DNA from: Treponema sp.
GTDB taxonomy: Bacteria; Spirochaetota; Spirochaetia; Treponematales; Breznakiellaceae
Length of the DNA stretch: 5,266 nt
Assembly (NCBI GenBank): GCA_031264395.1
Contig: JAISEB010000186.1
Coordinates: forward strand, 1 to 5,266
Reading direction: 5' to 3'
Each line of letters begins with the position of its first letter. The stretch's first letter is position 1. Of the stretch, positions 1 through 5,266 are shown one piece after another. Position numbers and translations under genes: made by a program. A model generated the notes under the pieces. It searched no databases. It was not told the origin of the DNA and saw only the letters and a list, made by a program, of their open reading frames with translations.

Positions 1-518
1 CGAATTCCGGTCTTTTCGGCGATACGGTCCGCCCTTTCCGATGTAATCATGCCGCCGTATTCACCGGAAACAGGGAAACGCCCTTCTTCCAGCCGTATTC
101 CGTCAAAAAAGGAAAAATACGTGTCCGTATCAACGCCCGCCAGCAGAGCCGCTTCACGGACGCCGCCAAGATCAAGATACACCCTGCAGGAAACCTGGCT
201 CGTAACGCCGGCTATTCCCTGTTCCGCGAGGACCGCCTCCATGACCGTGTCATATGCGGGCAGCATGGGAATCGTAAAGAATTCATCAATAATGGGGATA
301 TTGGCCCCAAAGAGGTTCATGACAACGTCACCGGACTTCTGGATCACCGCGTCGCCGGTAAGGCTTTCCACAAAGGCTTCGTGAAGGCTCTGTTCAGATC
401 TGCCGATGAGGCTGTTCCCGATAAAAAAAAGAAAGGTAATTACCATGATAAGCAGAACAACAATAAGGCTGTTCTTTTTGTTTCTGATGATGTTTCTGAA
501 GGCAAGAAGGAGGATCAT
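1..518 (-). CDS. ABC exporter permease, FtsX/MacB/LolE-like (3' part outside window)
   Basis: This is the N-terminal part (172 complete codons) of a membrane permease that continues past the left edge. It begins with ILLLAFRNIIRNKKNS, the amphipathic start typical of MacB/LolC/LolE permeases. One hydrophobic segment follows at about residues 17-38. After it comes a long soluble region (about 40-172), as expected for the extracytoplasmic MacB core domain that follows TM1. The string LEEGRFP near residue 150 fits that domain. The ATG at 516-518 overlaps the stop of the upstream ATPase gene in ATGA, and AGGA lies 6 nt before the start. In the family, two permease subunits or a homodimer work with the ATPase to extract substrate from the outer leaflet of the inner membrane (lipoproteins for LolCDE; toxins, peptides or siderophores for MacB). 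The substrate is not evident here. The remaining three TM helices, expected for the family, lie outside the window. The reading frame is open throughout. Confidence 0.82.
   Translation of the reverse strand, partial: MILLLAFRNIIRNKKNSLIVVLLIMVITFLFFIGNSLIGRSEQSLHEAFVESLTGDAVIQKSGDVVMNLFGANIPIIDEFFTIPMLPAYDTVMEAVLAEQGIAGVTSQVSCRVYLDLGGVREAALLAGVDTDTYFSFFDGIRLEEGRFPVSGEYGGMITSERADRIAEKTGI
515..518 (-). other. ATGA stop/start overlap between ATPase and permease genes
   Basis: On the minus strand the ATPase stop TGA (517-515) overlaps the permease start ATG (518-516) in ATGA. This indicates one transcript with translational coupling, which suits subunits of one complex. Confidence 0.85.
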
Positions 519-1237
519 CCCGCGTCCTGCTTTCCGGGGCCGGTTTGGCCGGATTTTTTCCGCCGGTCCGATTCAACCGCGCCGTCCCTGAGGAAAATCA
601 CATGATCGGCCATTTCCCAGATATCAGGATCATGGGTTGAAAAGATGAAGGTGGTTCCGTCTTCCCCGTTTACCTTCTTCATTAATTCCAGAATGCGTTC
701 CCCGGTGGCAGAGTCAAGATTGGCGGTAGGCTCGTCGGCAATGACAATTTCGGGCCGCGTTACCAGTGCCCGCGCAATGGCGACGCGCTGTTGCTGTCCC
801 CCGGAAAGTTCCGCGGGAAGGTGCTTCTTCCGGTCCGCGAGCCCCACCTCTTCAAGCAGAGCTTCAACCCTTTCCCGCCTTTCTTTTTTGGAACCTCCCT
901 TTTTCGCAATAACCAGGGGAAGTTCCACATTCTCGAACACATTAAGAACGGGGAGAAGGTTAAAGGACTGGAACACAAAACCAATAAGATCCCGGCGCAT
1001 GCGGGTCAGTTCCCGCCTGCCCAGACCGGCGGTATTTCTGCCGCCGAACAGAACCTTTCCCCCTGTGGGCCTGTCGATAAGCCCCAGAATGTTCATAAGG
1101 GTGGTCTTTCCCGAACCCGAAGGCCCAGCGATGGAAATAAAATCCCCCCGGTCAAGGGTCAGATTGATCCCCTTAAGGGCGTCTACGCTGATACGGCCCA
1201 TAGGGTAGGATTTGTAGAGATCTTGCAAATATATCAA
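515..1237 (-). CDS. ABC transporter ATP-binding protein, LolD/MacB family
   Basis: This cytoplasmic ATPase subunit, 240 residues, powers the adjacent permease. All nucleotide-binding motifs are present: Walker A GPSGSGKT at 38-45 (Lys44), Q-loop Gln90 in FVFQSFNLLP, signature LSGGQQQR at 144-151, Walker B IVIADEP at 164-170 with catalytic Glu169, D-loop NLDS at 173-176, and switch His202 in STHD. The FQxFNLLP and ADEPTxNLD context is typical of the LolD/MacB/FtsE branch. Length matches the family. The start chosen is TTG at 1235-1237, because an in-frame TAA lies four codons upstream and AAGAGA (1243-1248) sits 5 nt before the TTG. An internal ATG at codon 13 would remove the conserved first strand (IYLQDLYKSY) and is unlikely. 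The lysine/arginine-rich tail (about 224-240) is unremarkable. The gene is first in an operon with the permease, coupled by ATGA. I infer a lipoprotein or envelope-component exporter; calling it lolD specifically is not justified. Confidence 0.93.
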   Translation of the reverse strand: MIYLQDLYKSYPMGRISVDALKGINLTLDRGDFISIAGPSGSGKTTLMNILGLIDRPTGGKVLFGGRNTAGLGRRELTRMRRDLIGFVFQSFNLLPVLNVFENVELPLVIAKKGGSKKERRERVEALLEEVGLADRKKHLPAELSGGQQQRVAIARALVTRPEIVIADEPTANLDSATGERILELMKKVNGEDGTTFIFSTHDPDIWEMADHVIFLRDGAVESDRRKKSGQTGPGKQDAG

Positions 1238-1427
1238 AGAAATCTCTTATTGTTCGGATTATTTGGGCAAAACAGAACCTTTTCCACCGTAAAATAATGG
1301 AACAAGGGCGCGGATTCGTCTTCATAACCCGGCCGCCGCCGAAACAGGCTTGCCGGATTGTCTAACGCCGTGCGGGACGGCCGTAGAACACCATAGCATA
1401 TTTTGATTTTGATTGCAACCGGATATG

Positions 1428-1460
1428 GGGAAAGTTGTTCAATTTTTGAACAACTTTCCC
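1428..1460. repeat. Perfect 15-bp inverted repeat with 3-nt loop upstream of uppP
   Basis: The left arm GGGAAAGTTGTTCAA (1428-1442) and the right arm TTGAACAACTTTCCC (1446-1460) are exact reverse complements around TTT (1443-1445). It ends 56 bp before the uppP ATG. Neither strand has a T-tract after the stem, so it is not a standard intrinsic terminator, and no gene on either side ends here. It may be a two-fold symmetric operator for a dimeric regulator or a stable 5'-leader hairpin. Which of these it is remains inference. Confidence 0.8.
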
Positions 1461-1471
1461 GGCAGCGGGCC

Positions 1472-1500
1472 TTGAACAGGGACAACGGTACGGGTATTGT
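1472..1500 (+). promoter_or_regulatory. Weak candidate promoter for uppP
   Basis: TTGAAC (1472-1477) and TATTGT (1495-1500) each match the sigma-70 consensus hexamers at 4 of 6 positions and are exactly 17 bp apart. The inferred start of transcription (about 1507) would fall within or next to the ribosome binding site, leaving a very short leader. That makes this placement doubtful. If it is real, the inverted repeat at 1428-1460 lies just upstream of the -35 element. Confidence 0.25.
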
Positions 1501-1504
1501 AAGC

Positions 1505-1510
1505 GGGGAG
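1505..1510 (+). promoter_or_regulatory. Ribosome binding site of uppP
   Basis: GGGGAG lies 6 nt before the ATG at 1517. It decides the start: the longer in-frame ATG at 1403 would add 38 residues that run through the inverted repeat and show no similarity to the family. Confidence 0.85.
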
Positions 1511-1516
1511 CAGAAT

Positions 1517-2356
1517 ATGAGCATTATTACCGCCGTCATATTGGGGGCCGTACAGGGCATAACCGAATTTCTGCCTGTTTCCAGTTCGGGGCACCTTGTC
1601 CTTTTGCAGAAAATTTTCGGAATTACCGAACCGGTTCTTTTTTTCGATATTATGGTTCACGTAGGCACTCTGACAGCTGTTTTTGCCGTTTTTAGACGGG
1701 ATATTTGGGACATACTCCGCCGCATCATACAGCCGCTCACCGGCTATCTTGTAATAGGCACCCTTCCGGCGGTTATCGTGGCGCTGATTTTCAAAGAACA
1801 TATCGAAAAGGCCTTTACCTCGGGGGCTTTCCTTGGAATTGCCTTCCTCATTACCGCGGTCATGCTGGCCCTTTCGGAACTGGCCTCCAGGAACGGCACG
1901 GCGGCGGGCACGCGCGCCCCCTCCGGAACCGCCGTTCCCCCGGGCAGGACCGCCATGAAATGGCCCGACGCCCTTGTCATAGGGATCTTTCAGGCCGTAG
2001 CCATTATCCCCGGAGTCTCCCGGTCGGGCGCCACCCTTTCGGGATCGCTTTTCAGGAGGCTCGACCGGAATTTCGCCGCCCGCTTTTCTTTTCTGCTGTC
2101 GATCCCGGCGATTCTGGGGGCGCTGGTCCTTCAGTTAAAGGATATGGCGGGCGGCGCGCCGGGGGGAGACGCGGCGGGCATTGGGGCGGCGGCCATTATC
2201 GCCGGAACCCTTACCGCGGCCGTCGTGGGTTTCTTTTCAATCAGGCTCATGCTGAAAATAATCCGGGAGCGCTCCCTTGTCATCTTCGCCGTATACACCG
2301 CGGCGCTGGGGGTTCTTTCTCTTATCGATACATTCGGGACGCATTTTTTTCTCTAA
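1517..2356 (+). CDS. uppP: Undecaprenyl-diphosphatase UppP (BacA)
   Basis: This integral membrane phosphatase, 279 residues, converts undecaprenyl diphosphate to undecaprenyl phosphate. It thereby recycles the lipid carrier for peptidoglycan and other surface glycans; overproduction of family members gives bacitracin resistance. Both family signatures are intact. The first is QGITEFLPVSSSGH at 13-26, with Glu17 and His26; this is the (E/Q)GxxEFLPxSSxGH motif, here with Gln at the first position. The second is PGVSRSGAT at 165-173, with Arg169. These motifs line the active site in the known E. coli enzyme. About eight hydrophobic segments are spread through the protein, ending in HFFL. Length is usual for the family. 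Two small-residue-rich loops, about 122-148 and 211-224, are unusually Gly/Ala/Pro-rich and coded by very GC-rich DNA. The ATG at 1517 is supported by a strong ribosome binding site. The gene stands alone on the plus strand, divergent from the exporter operon and overlapping the deacetylase gene stop to stop. Confidence 0.96.
   Translation: MSIITAVILGAVQGITEFLPVSSSGHLVLLQKIFGITEPVLFFDIMVHVGTLTAVFAVFRRDIWDILRRIIQPLTGYLVIGTLPAVIVALIFKEHIEKAFTSGAFLGIAFLITAVMLALSELASRNGTAAGTRAPSGTAVPPGRTAMKWPDALVIGIFQAVAIIPGVSRSGATLSGSLFRRLDRNFAARFSFLLSIPAILGALVLQLKDMAGGAPGGDAAGIGAAAIIAGTLTAAVVGFFSIRLMLKIIRERSLVIFAVYTAALGVLSLIDTFGTHFFL
2353..2356. other. Convergent stop-codon overlap
   Basis: CTAA contains both the uppP stop (TAA, 2354-2356, plus) and the stop of the deacetylase-fold gene (TAG on the minus strand, 2355-2353). 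There is no intergenic space, so each transcript must terminate inside or beyond the opposing gene. A T7 run at 2344-2350 lies just before the uppP stop, but I see no convincing stem in front of it. Confidence 0.9.
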
Positions 2357-3408
2357 CAGGCGGAGCTGTGCGGAAATACCGTGCGCAGAAAATGGGCCGC
2401 GGGTTCCCAAGCCCGTTCCCCATAGCCGCCGGCCATGATCCACGCCGAGGCGATGTTCCGTTCCGCAAGATAACGGAATATAAGCGTGTCCCGTTCGACG
2501 CACTGTTCAAGGCTCAGCCTGAGGAGGGCGCTTGAAGGAAGGCCGTCGTGCTCGTAAGGGTCGGCCCCGTCCACCACGATGACAAGATCCGGAACGCTCC
2601 GCCCCCGCGCGGCGGAAAGTTCTTCCAGTTTACAAAGCCCCTTTTCCAGTTCGGCGTTGTAGCGGGCTTCCCCGCCTGACTCCACGGGGATCTCGACATC
2701 GGAGGGAATAAGGGGCGCACGTCCCGGCGCGGCGGCGGCAAGGGTTTCCGCATCAAGGGGCCAGCCTGAGGCCATGTGTATGGAAAGGCTCAAGATTTCC
2801 CGGGGAGAAGCCCCCCCCAGATCGCCCCGTTCCCGCGCAAAGCGGATCAATTCGGCGGTCCCGCAGCCCTTGTGAGCGTCCACGTCCACTATCCACAGAA
2901 GTCCGGCGCGCCCTTCGGCCTGAATTTTCCCCGCGGCGATCATGATGTCGTTTATCAGGCAGAACCCGGCCCCGTGATCGTAACGCGCGTGGTGCATGCC
3001 GCCGCCCAGGTAATAACAGAACGACCGTTCAAGGGCCATGCGGCAGGCAAGGTACGTTCCGGCGGCTTGGGCCCGCGTGGCGTCGAAAAGCCCGCGCAGG
3101 GGCTTTACCGCCCGGTCCGGCTCGTAACGATGCGGCTTTCCTTCGGCGTCAACAAGTTCGTACGTCTGAAGCAGGGCCTTTTCAAGAGCCCGTTCTCCTT
3201 CCGGCGTATCCCCGTAAAGGGCGGCGGCAAAATTCCTGTCGTGGACCCGCTCAATGTCTTCCCTTGTAACAAGATCGCCTGTCCCTTCGGGCTTTTCGGG
3301 AACCACACCCAGAAATTCGATTATTTTTTCCCCCCTGGAAGGAGAAATGGGAAGCATGATGCCGTAATCGCGGAAGTTTGTGACAAGGGAAGAATCGTAA
3401 AGGATCAT
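2353..3408 (-). CDS. HDAC-fold zinc-dependent deacetylase / amidohydrolase
   Basis: This 351-residue protein belongs to the arginase-deacetylase superfamily (histone deacetylase, acetylpolyamine amidohydrolase and AcuC relatives), which hydrolyse N-acetyl or similar amides using one zinc ion. The family motifs appear in order: GGGMHHA at 135-141 with the tandem catalytic histidines 139-140; GAGFCLIND at 146-154; the metal-site strand VDVDAHKGCGT at 174-184, giving zinc ligands Asp177 and His179; VDGADPYEHDGL at 279-290 with the third ligand Asp283; and AGGYG at 326-330 with the catalytic Tyr329. It is therefore probably active. No signal peptide or membrane segment is seen, so it is cytoplasmic. 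In the zinc motif, Lys180 and Cys182 stand where classical HDACs have His and Asp/Asn. The gene starts at an ATG that overlaps the end of the upstream fusion gene in ATGA, with only a weak GGCGGCG upstream, so translation is probably coupled. Bacteria lack histones of the eukaryotic type, so a small acylated amine or a protein lysine is the likely substrate. Which one is unknown. Confidence 0.88.
   Translation of the reverse strand: MILYDSSLVTNFRDYGIMLPISPSRGEKIIEFLGVVPEKPEGTGDLVTREDIERVHDRNFAAALYGDTPEGERALEKALLQTYELVDAEGKPHRYEPDRAVKPLRGLFDATRAQAAGTYLACRMALERSFCYYLGGGMHHARYDHGAGFCLINDIMIAAGKIQAEGRAGLLWIVDVDAHKGCGTAELIRFARERGDLGGASPREILSLSIHMASGWPLDAETLAAAAPGRAPLIPSDVEIPVESGGEARYNAELEKGLCKLEELSAARGRSVPDLVIVVDGADPYEHDGLPSSALLRLSLEQCVERDTLIFRYLAERNIASAWIMAGGYGERAWEPAAHFLRTVFPHSSAC
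3405..3408 (-). other. ATGA stop/start overlap between fusion gene and deacetylase-fold gene
   Basis: The fusion gene ends TCA TCA TGA and the deacetylase gene starts at the ATG inside it (3408-3406). With no strong ribosome binding site before it, the downstream gene probably relies on re-initiation, which ties its output to that of the fusion enzyme. Confidence 0.85.
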
Positions 3409-5207
3409 GATGAAACGCCGCCGAACTCTTTGAGCTTTTCAATCAGCGCGTCATTATCGGCCCTGTTTCTGACGGCAAGTCTTATCCACGACGGGCCGTC
3501 AATGCCTTTCTTGCCGGAAAGATCTTTGATAAAGATGTTACGGGCAAGCAGGTAAACCGCCAGTTCCCGGGCGGTACAGTTCCGGCATCTGCATAAAAAA
3601 TAATTCGCCCGCGATGGGTACACCGTAAAGAGGCCGGTCTTTTCGAGCTCCGCGCCGAAACGGGCCCTTTCTTCCGCGATAAGGCGGCAGGCGGCGCGGT
3701 AATCCCCCGTGTATTTTCCCATGATCTGCAGAAAATATTCGGCAAAAGAATTGATGTTCCATATGGGAAGATTTTTGCGGACTTCCGCGACAAGGCCGGG
3801 ATCTCCTGACGCCAGAACGCCGAGCCGTATGCCCGGAATGCCGTAACTCTTGCTCAAACTTTTAAGGACGACAAGATGCGGGAATTCGGCCAGCGTTTTC
3901 CCGGAAAGAAAGGAGCCGCCTTCCGCGCCGCTGAAATCGGCAAAGGATTCATCAAGAATGAGCCTTTTCCGCTTGTCTTCAAAAAGACGAAGAAGACGCC
4001 GCAGTTCATTTTCCGGGATAAAATTGCCCGAAGGATTGTCCGGGTTGATCAAGAGCAGGTTGTCGCAGCGATCCAGCCAGGCGGCAAGATCATCCGCCGT
4101 GTAGGATATGTTACCGGGATACAGGGGAACTATTTCCGCCTTGATGCTTTCCGTATATTCATTAAAGGAAGGATAGATGATCCCCGTCTTTCCCTTGACC
4201 AGGGGCGAAAGCGCGCGGATAAGTTCCGAGGCCCCGTTGCCGGCAAGGATATGCGGCGCTTCTATATTGAACATTTTTCCGGCAAGCAAATTGATCACGT
4301 CAAGCCCGGAGGGATATTCCGTAAGGAGATCCCTGAAACACGCATCCATTTCGTTCCGCATCTGTACGGTAGGGAAATAGGGGTTAACCAGATAACAGAA
4401 ATCCAGCATTTTTGGAAAACGCCAATAACCGCCGTAACGCCGGCCGACAAGGCGGAATTTTTCATCAGGATCATCACAGAAGATCGTTTCCGCAATGTCC
4501 TTGTCCTGAACGTCGTCAATTTCGTACCATTTGTGATCGTCGAGAACCATGGCTTTAAGTTCGTTTTTGTCGAGCGCCGCGATTACCCGCAGAACCTGCT
4601 CGTAATATTCATTGCGGCCCATGGCTTTTGAATAGGCGTCAAGAAAAGGAACGTATGAATTCCGCAGAAAATCCGCGGAAAATTTATAGATGTTCACCGT
4701 CTTGTAATACGATTCCCTTTGATCGTACCTGAAAAATTTTCTCGGAACAAACTGGGTAATGACATTGCCGCCTGAAATCTGAACAACGGTTCCGTCCATC
4801 CAGGATTCGTACCGGGCAACTACCGCAAGGGTCGGTTCGGGATGCCGGAGCAGATCTTCGATGATACGGTCTTCAAAGATTATGTCGCTTTCAAGCAGAA
4901 GAGTATCGTCTTCCAGAAGGCGGTCCTTCGCAAGGTACAGCGAATAGATGTTGTTGGTTTTGTTGTAAATATCGTTGATGATGTAGGTTATGTCGATGTT
5001 TTTATGTTTTTGACCGACAAAATCGATAAGGTTGTCTTTCTGATACCCGGCCACGATGAAGCATTTCCGTATGCCCGCGGCATCCAGCGCGTCAAGGGCC
5101 CGCTCGATAAGGGTGCGGCCGTTTATCCTGAGCATGCACTTCGTATTGTTCCGGGTGTACTTTCCCAGGCGGCTGCCCATGCCCGCCGCCAAAATTACCG
5201 CCTGCAT
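3405..5207 (-). CDS. Bifunctional sugar-nucleotidyltransferase-like (LicC/PntC-type) / class I-II PLP aminotransferase fusion
   Basis: A 600-residue cytoplasmic fusion. Domain 1 (about 1-245) is a nucleotidyltransferase. It has LAAGMGSRLG at 6-15, conserved Lys23 in NNTKCML, a metal Asp108 in LLESDIIF and the acidic pair Asp231-Asp232 in WYEIDDVQD. This is the arrangement of small-alcohol cytidylyltransferases such as LicC (phosphocholine) and PntC (2-aminoethylphosphonate). Domain 2 (about 255-600) is a fold-type I aminotransferase resembling HisC/CobD: GNGASEL at 323-329, NPDNPSG at 388-394, Asp419 in LILDES, Schiff-base Lys453 in KSLSKSYGIPGIRLG (449-463) and carboxylate-binding Arg576 in WIRLAVR. 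Both sites look complete. The linker carries the phrase YGGYWRFP (258-265), which I associate with this fused architecture. I infer that it forms and CTP-activates an amine-bearing phospho-alcohol or phosphonate. A CobD-like phospho-amino-acid decarboxylase is an alternative for domain 2. The ATG at 5207 gives the canonical MQAVILAAG start; an in-frame TAA lies three codons upstream. The exact substrate is unknown. Confidence 0.9.
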   Translation of the reverse strand: MQAVILAAGMGSRLGKYTRNNTKCMLRINGRTLIERALDALDAAGIRKCFIVAGYQKDNLIDFVGQKHKNIDITYIINDIYNKTNNIYSLYLAKDRLLEDDTLLLESDIIFEDRIIEDLLRHPEPTLAVVARYESWMDGTVVQISGGNVITQFVPRKFFRYDQRESYYKTVNIYKFSADFLRNSYVPFLDAYSKAMGRNEYYEQVLRVIAALDKNELKAMVLDDHKWYEIDDVQDKDIAETIFCDDPDEKFRLVGRRYGGYWRFPKMLDFCYLVNPYFPTVQMRNEMDACFRDLLTEYPSGLDVINLLAGKMFNIEAPHILAGNGASELIRALSPLVKGKTGIIYPSFNEYTESIKAEIVPLYPGNISYTADDLAAWLDRCDNLLLINPDNPSGNFIPENELRRLLRLFEDKRKRLILDESFADFSGAEGGSFLSGKTLAEFPHLVVLKSLSKSYGIPGIRLGVLASGDPGLVAEVRKNLPIWNINSFAEYFLQIMGKYTGDYRAACRLIAEERARFGAELEKTGLFTVYPSRANYFLCRCRNCTARELAVYLLARNIFIKDLSGKKGIDGPSWIRLAVRNRADNDALIEKLKEFGGVSS

Positions 5208-5266
5208 ATATTTTTAGGGCTACCATTGTATGATGACATTGTCAAGGTCCCGGCGCGGCAAAAACG
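5208..5266 (-). promoter_or_regulatory. Upstream region of the fusion operon, weak promoter signals
   Basis: On the minus strand a TACAAT -10-like hexamer (5225-5230) lies 17 nt before the ATG. A perfect TTGACA (5240-5245) also occurs but is only 9 bp from it, too close for one sigma-70 promoter. No Shine-Dalgarno sequence precedes the ATG (CCCTAAAAATAT). The short palindrome GACATTGTC (5235-5243) overlaps the TTGACA. If TACAAT is used, the leader would be about 10 nt. The region is cut by the window edge. Confidence 0.25.

Larger units (their letters stand above)
1238..1516. other. Divergent intergenic region between the exporter operon and uppP
   Basis: About 280 bp separate the ATPase start (minus strand) from the uppP start (plus strand), so both upstream control regions must lie here or the genes depend on distant promoters. 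I find no convincing gene. Open frames through it are short extensions or antisense shadows of uppP. The left part (about 1240-1300) and the stretch 1395-1420 are AT-rich, while 1310-1385 is GC-rich. The notable structure is the inverted repeat at 1428-1460. A tandem TTTTGA TTTTGA lies at 1401-1412. I could not identify a good promoter for the minus-strand operon. Confidence 0.6.

Noticed and set aside
2..7. GAATTC at the extreme left edge, possible cloning junction
   Set aside because: The permease frame reads straight through it, and other GAATTC sites occur inside genes in the window, so it is no evidence of an artificial join.
645..1208. Plus-strand frame of 187 codons opposite the ABC ATPase
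   Set aside because: It is antisense to intact Walker A, signature and Walker B motifs; a shadow.
1403..1516. Longer uppP start at 1403
   Set aside because: It would add 38 non-conserved residues translated through the inverted repeat, whereas the ATG at 1517 has a strong ribosome binding site and gives the family-standard N-terminus.
2265..2276. Perfect 12-bp palindrome GGGAGCGCTCCC inside uppP
   Set aside because: It encodes conserved-looking Arg-Glu-Arg-Ser in frame, has no loop or T-tract, and can be explained by codon choice.
1705..2535. Plus-strand frame of 276 codons overlapping uppP
   Set aside because: It is a +1 shadow of uppP with an Arg/Gly/His-rich composition typical of out-of-frame GC-rich DNA.
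2776..3555. Plus-strand open frame of 259 codons antisense to the deacetylase gene
   Set aside because: It spans the junction of two clear minus-strand genes, has no domain or ribosome binding site, and is a shadow.
3876..4631. Plus-strand open frame of 251 codons inside the fusion gene
   Set aside because: It is antisense to a strongly conserved coding region, has no recognisable motif, and reflects GC-biased codon use of the real gene.

Overview
The window carries five protein genes in two divergent or convergent blocks and no RNA genes, transposons or CRISPR arrays that I can see. By eye the base composition is moderately GC-rich. The proteins suggest a diderm bacterium. A LolD/MacB-type exporter and a cytidylyltransferase-aminotransferase fusion of a kind I associate with spirochaetes (Treponema and relatives) make a treponeme-like host plausible. 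That assignment is a low-confidence inference, because nothing in the window is taxonomically decisive.

Layout. Positions 1-1237 (minus strand) hold an ABC-exporter operon: an ATPase (515-1237, TTG start) overlapping by ATGA a FtsX/MacB/LolE-type permease (518 down to 1) that runs off the left edge. Positions 1238-1516 are a divergent intergenic region of about 280 bp with no gene. It contains a perfect 15-bp inverted repeat at 1428-1460. Positions 1517-2356 (plus strand) encode the undecaprenyl-diphosphatase UppP, with a strong ribosome binding site. Its stop codon overlaps, in convergent orientation, the stop codon of the next gene. Positions 2353-5207 (minus strand) form a second two-gene operon. 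It is transcribed right to left: a 600-residue fusion of a LicC/PntC-like nucleotidyltransferase and a class I/II PLP-dependent aminotransferase (3405-5207), then, again through an ATGA overlap, a zinc-dependent histone-deacetylase-fold amidohydrolase (2353-3408).

How the genes fit together. UppP recycles the undecaprenyl carrier used for peptidoglycan and surface glycans. The exporter probably moves lipoproteins or another envelope substrate. The fusion enzyme most likely makes an amine-bearing phospho-alcohol or phosphonate and activates it with CTP, a typical step in decorating envelope lipids or glycans. The tightly coupled deacetylase-fold enzyme could supply or unmask the amine. This pairing of a nucleotidyltransferase-aminotransferase fusion with an HDAC-fold amidohydrolase is the best candidate for an undescribed small pathway here. 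Its substrate cannot be read from the sequence.
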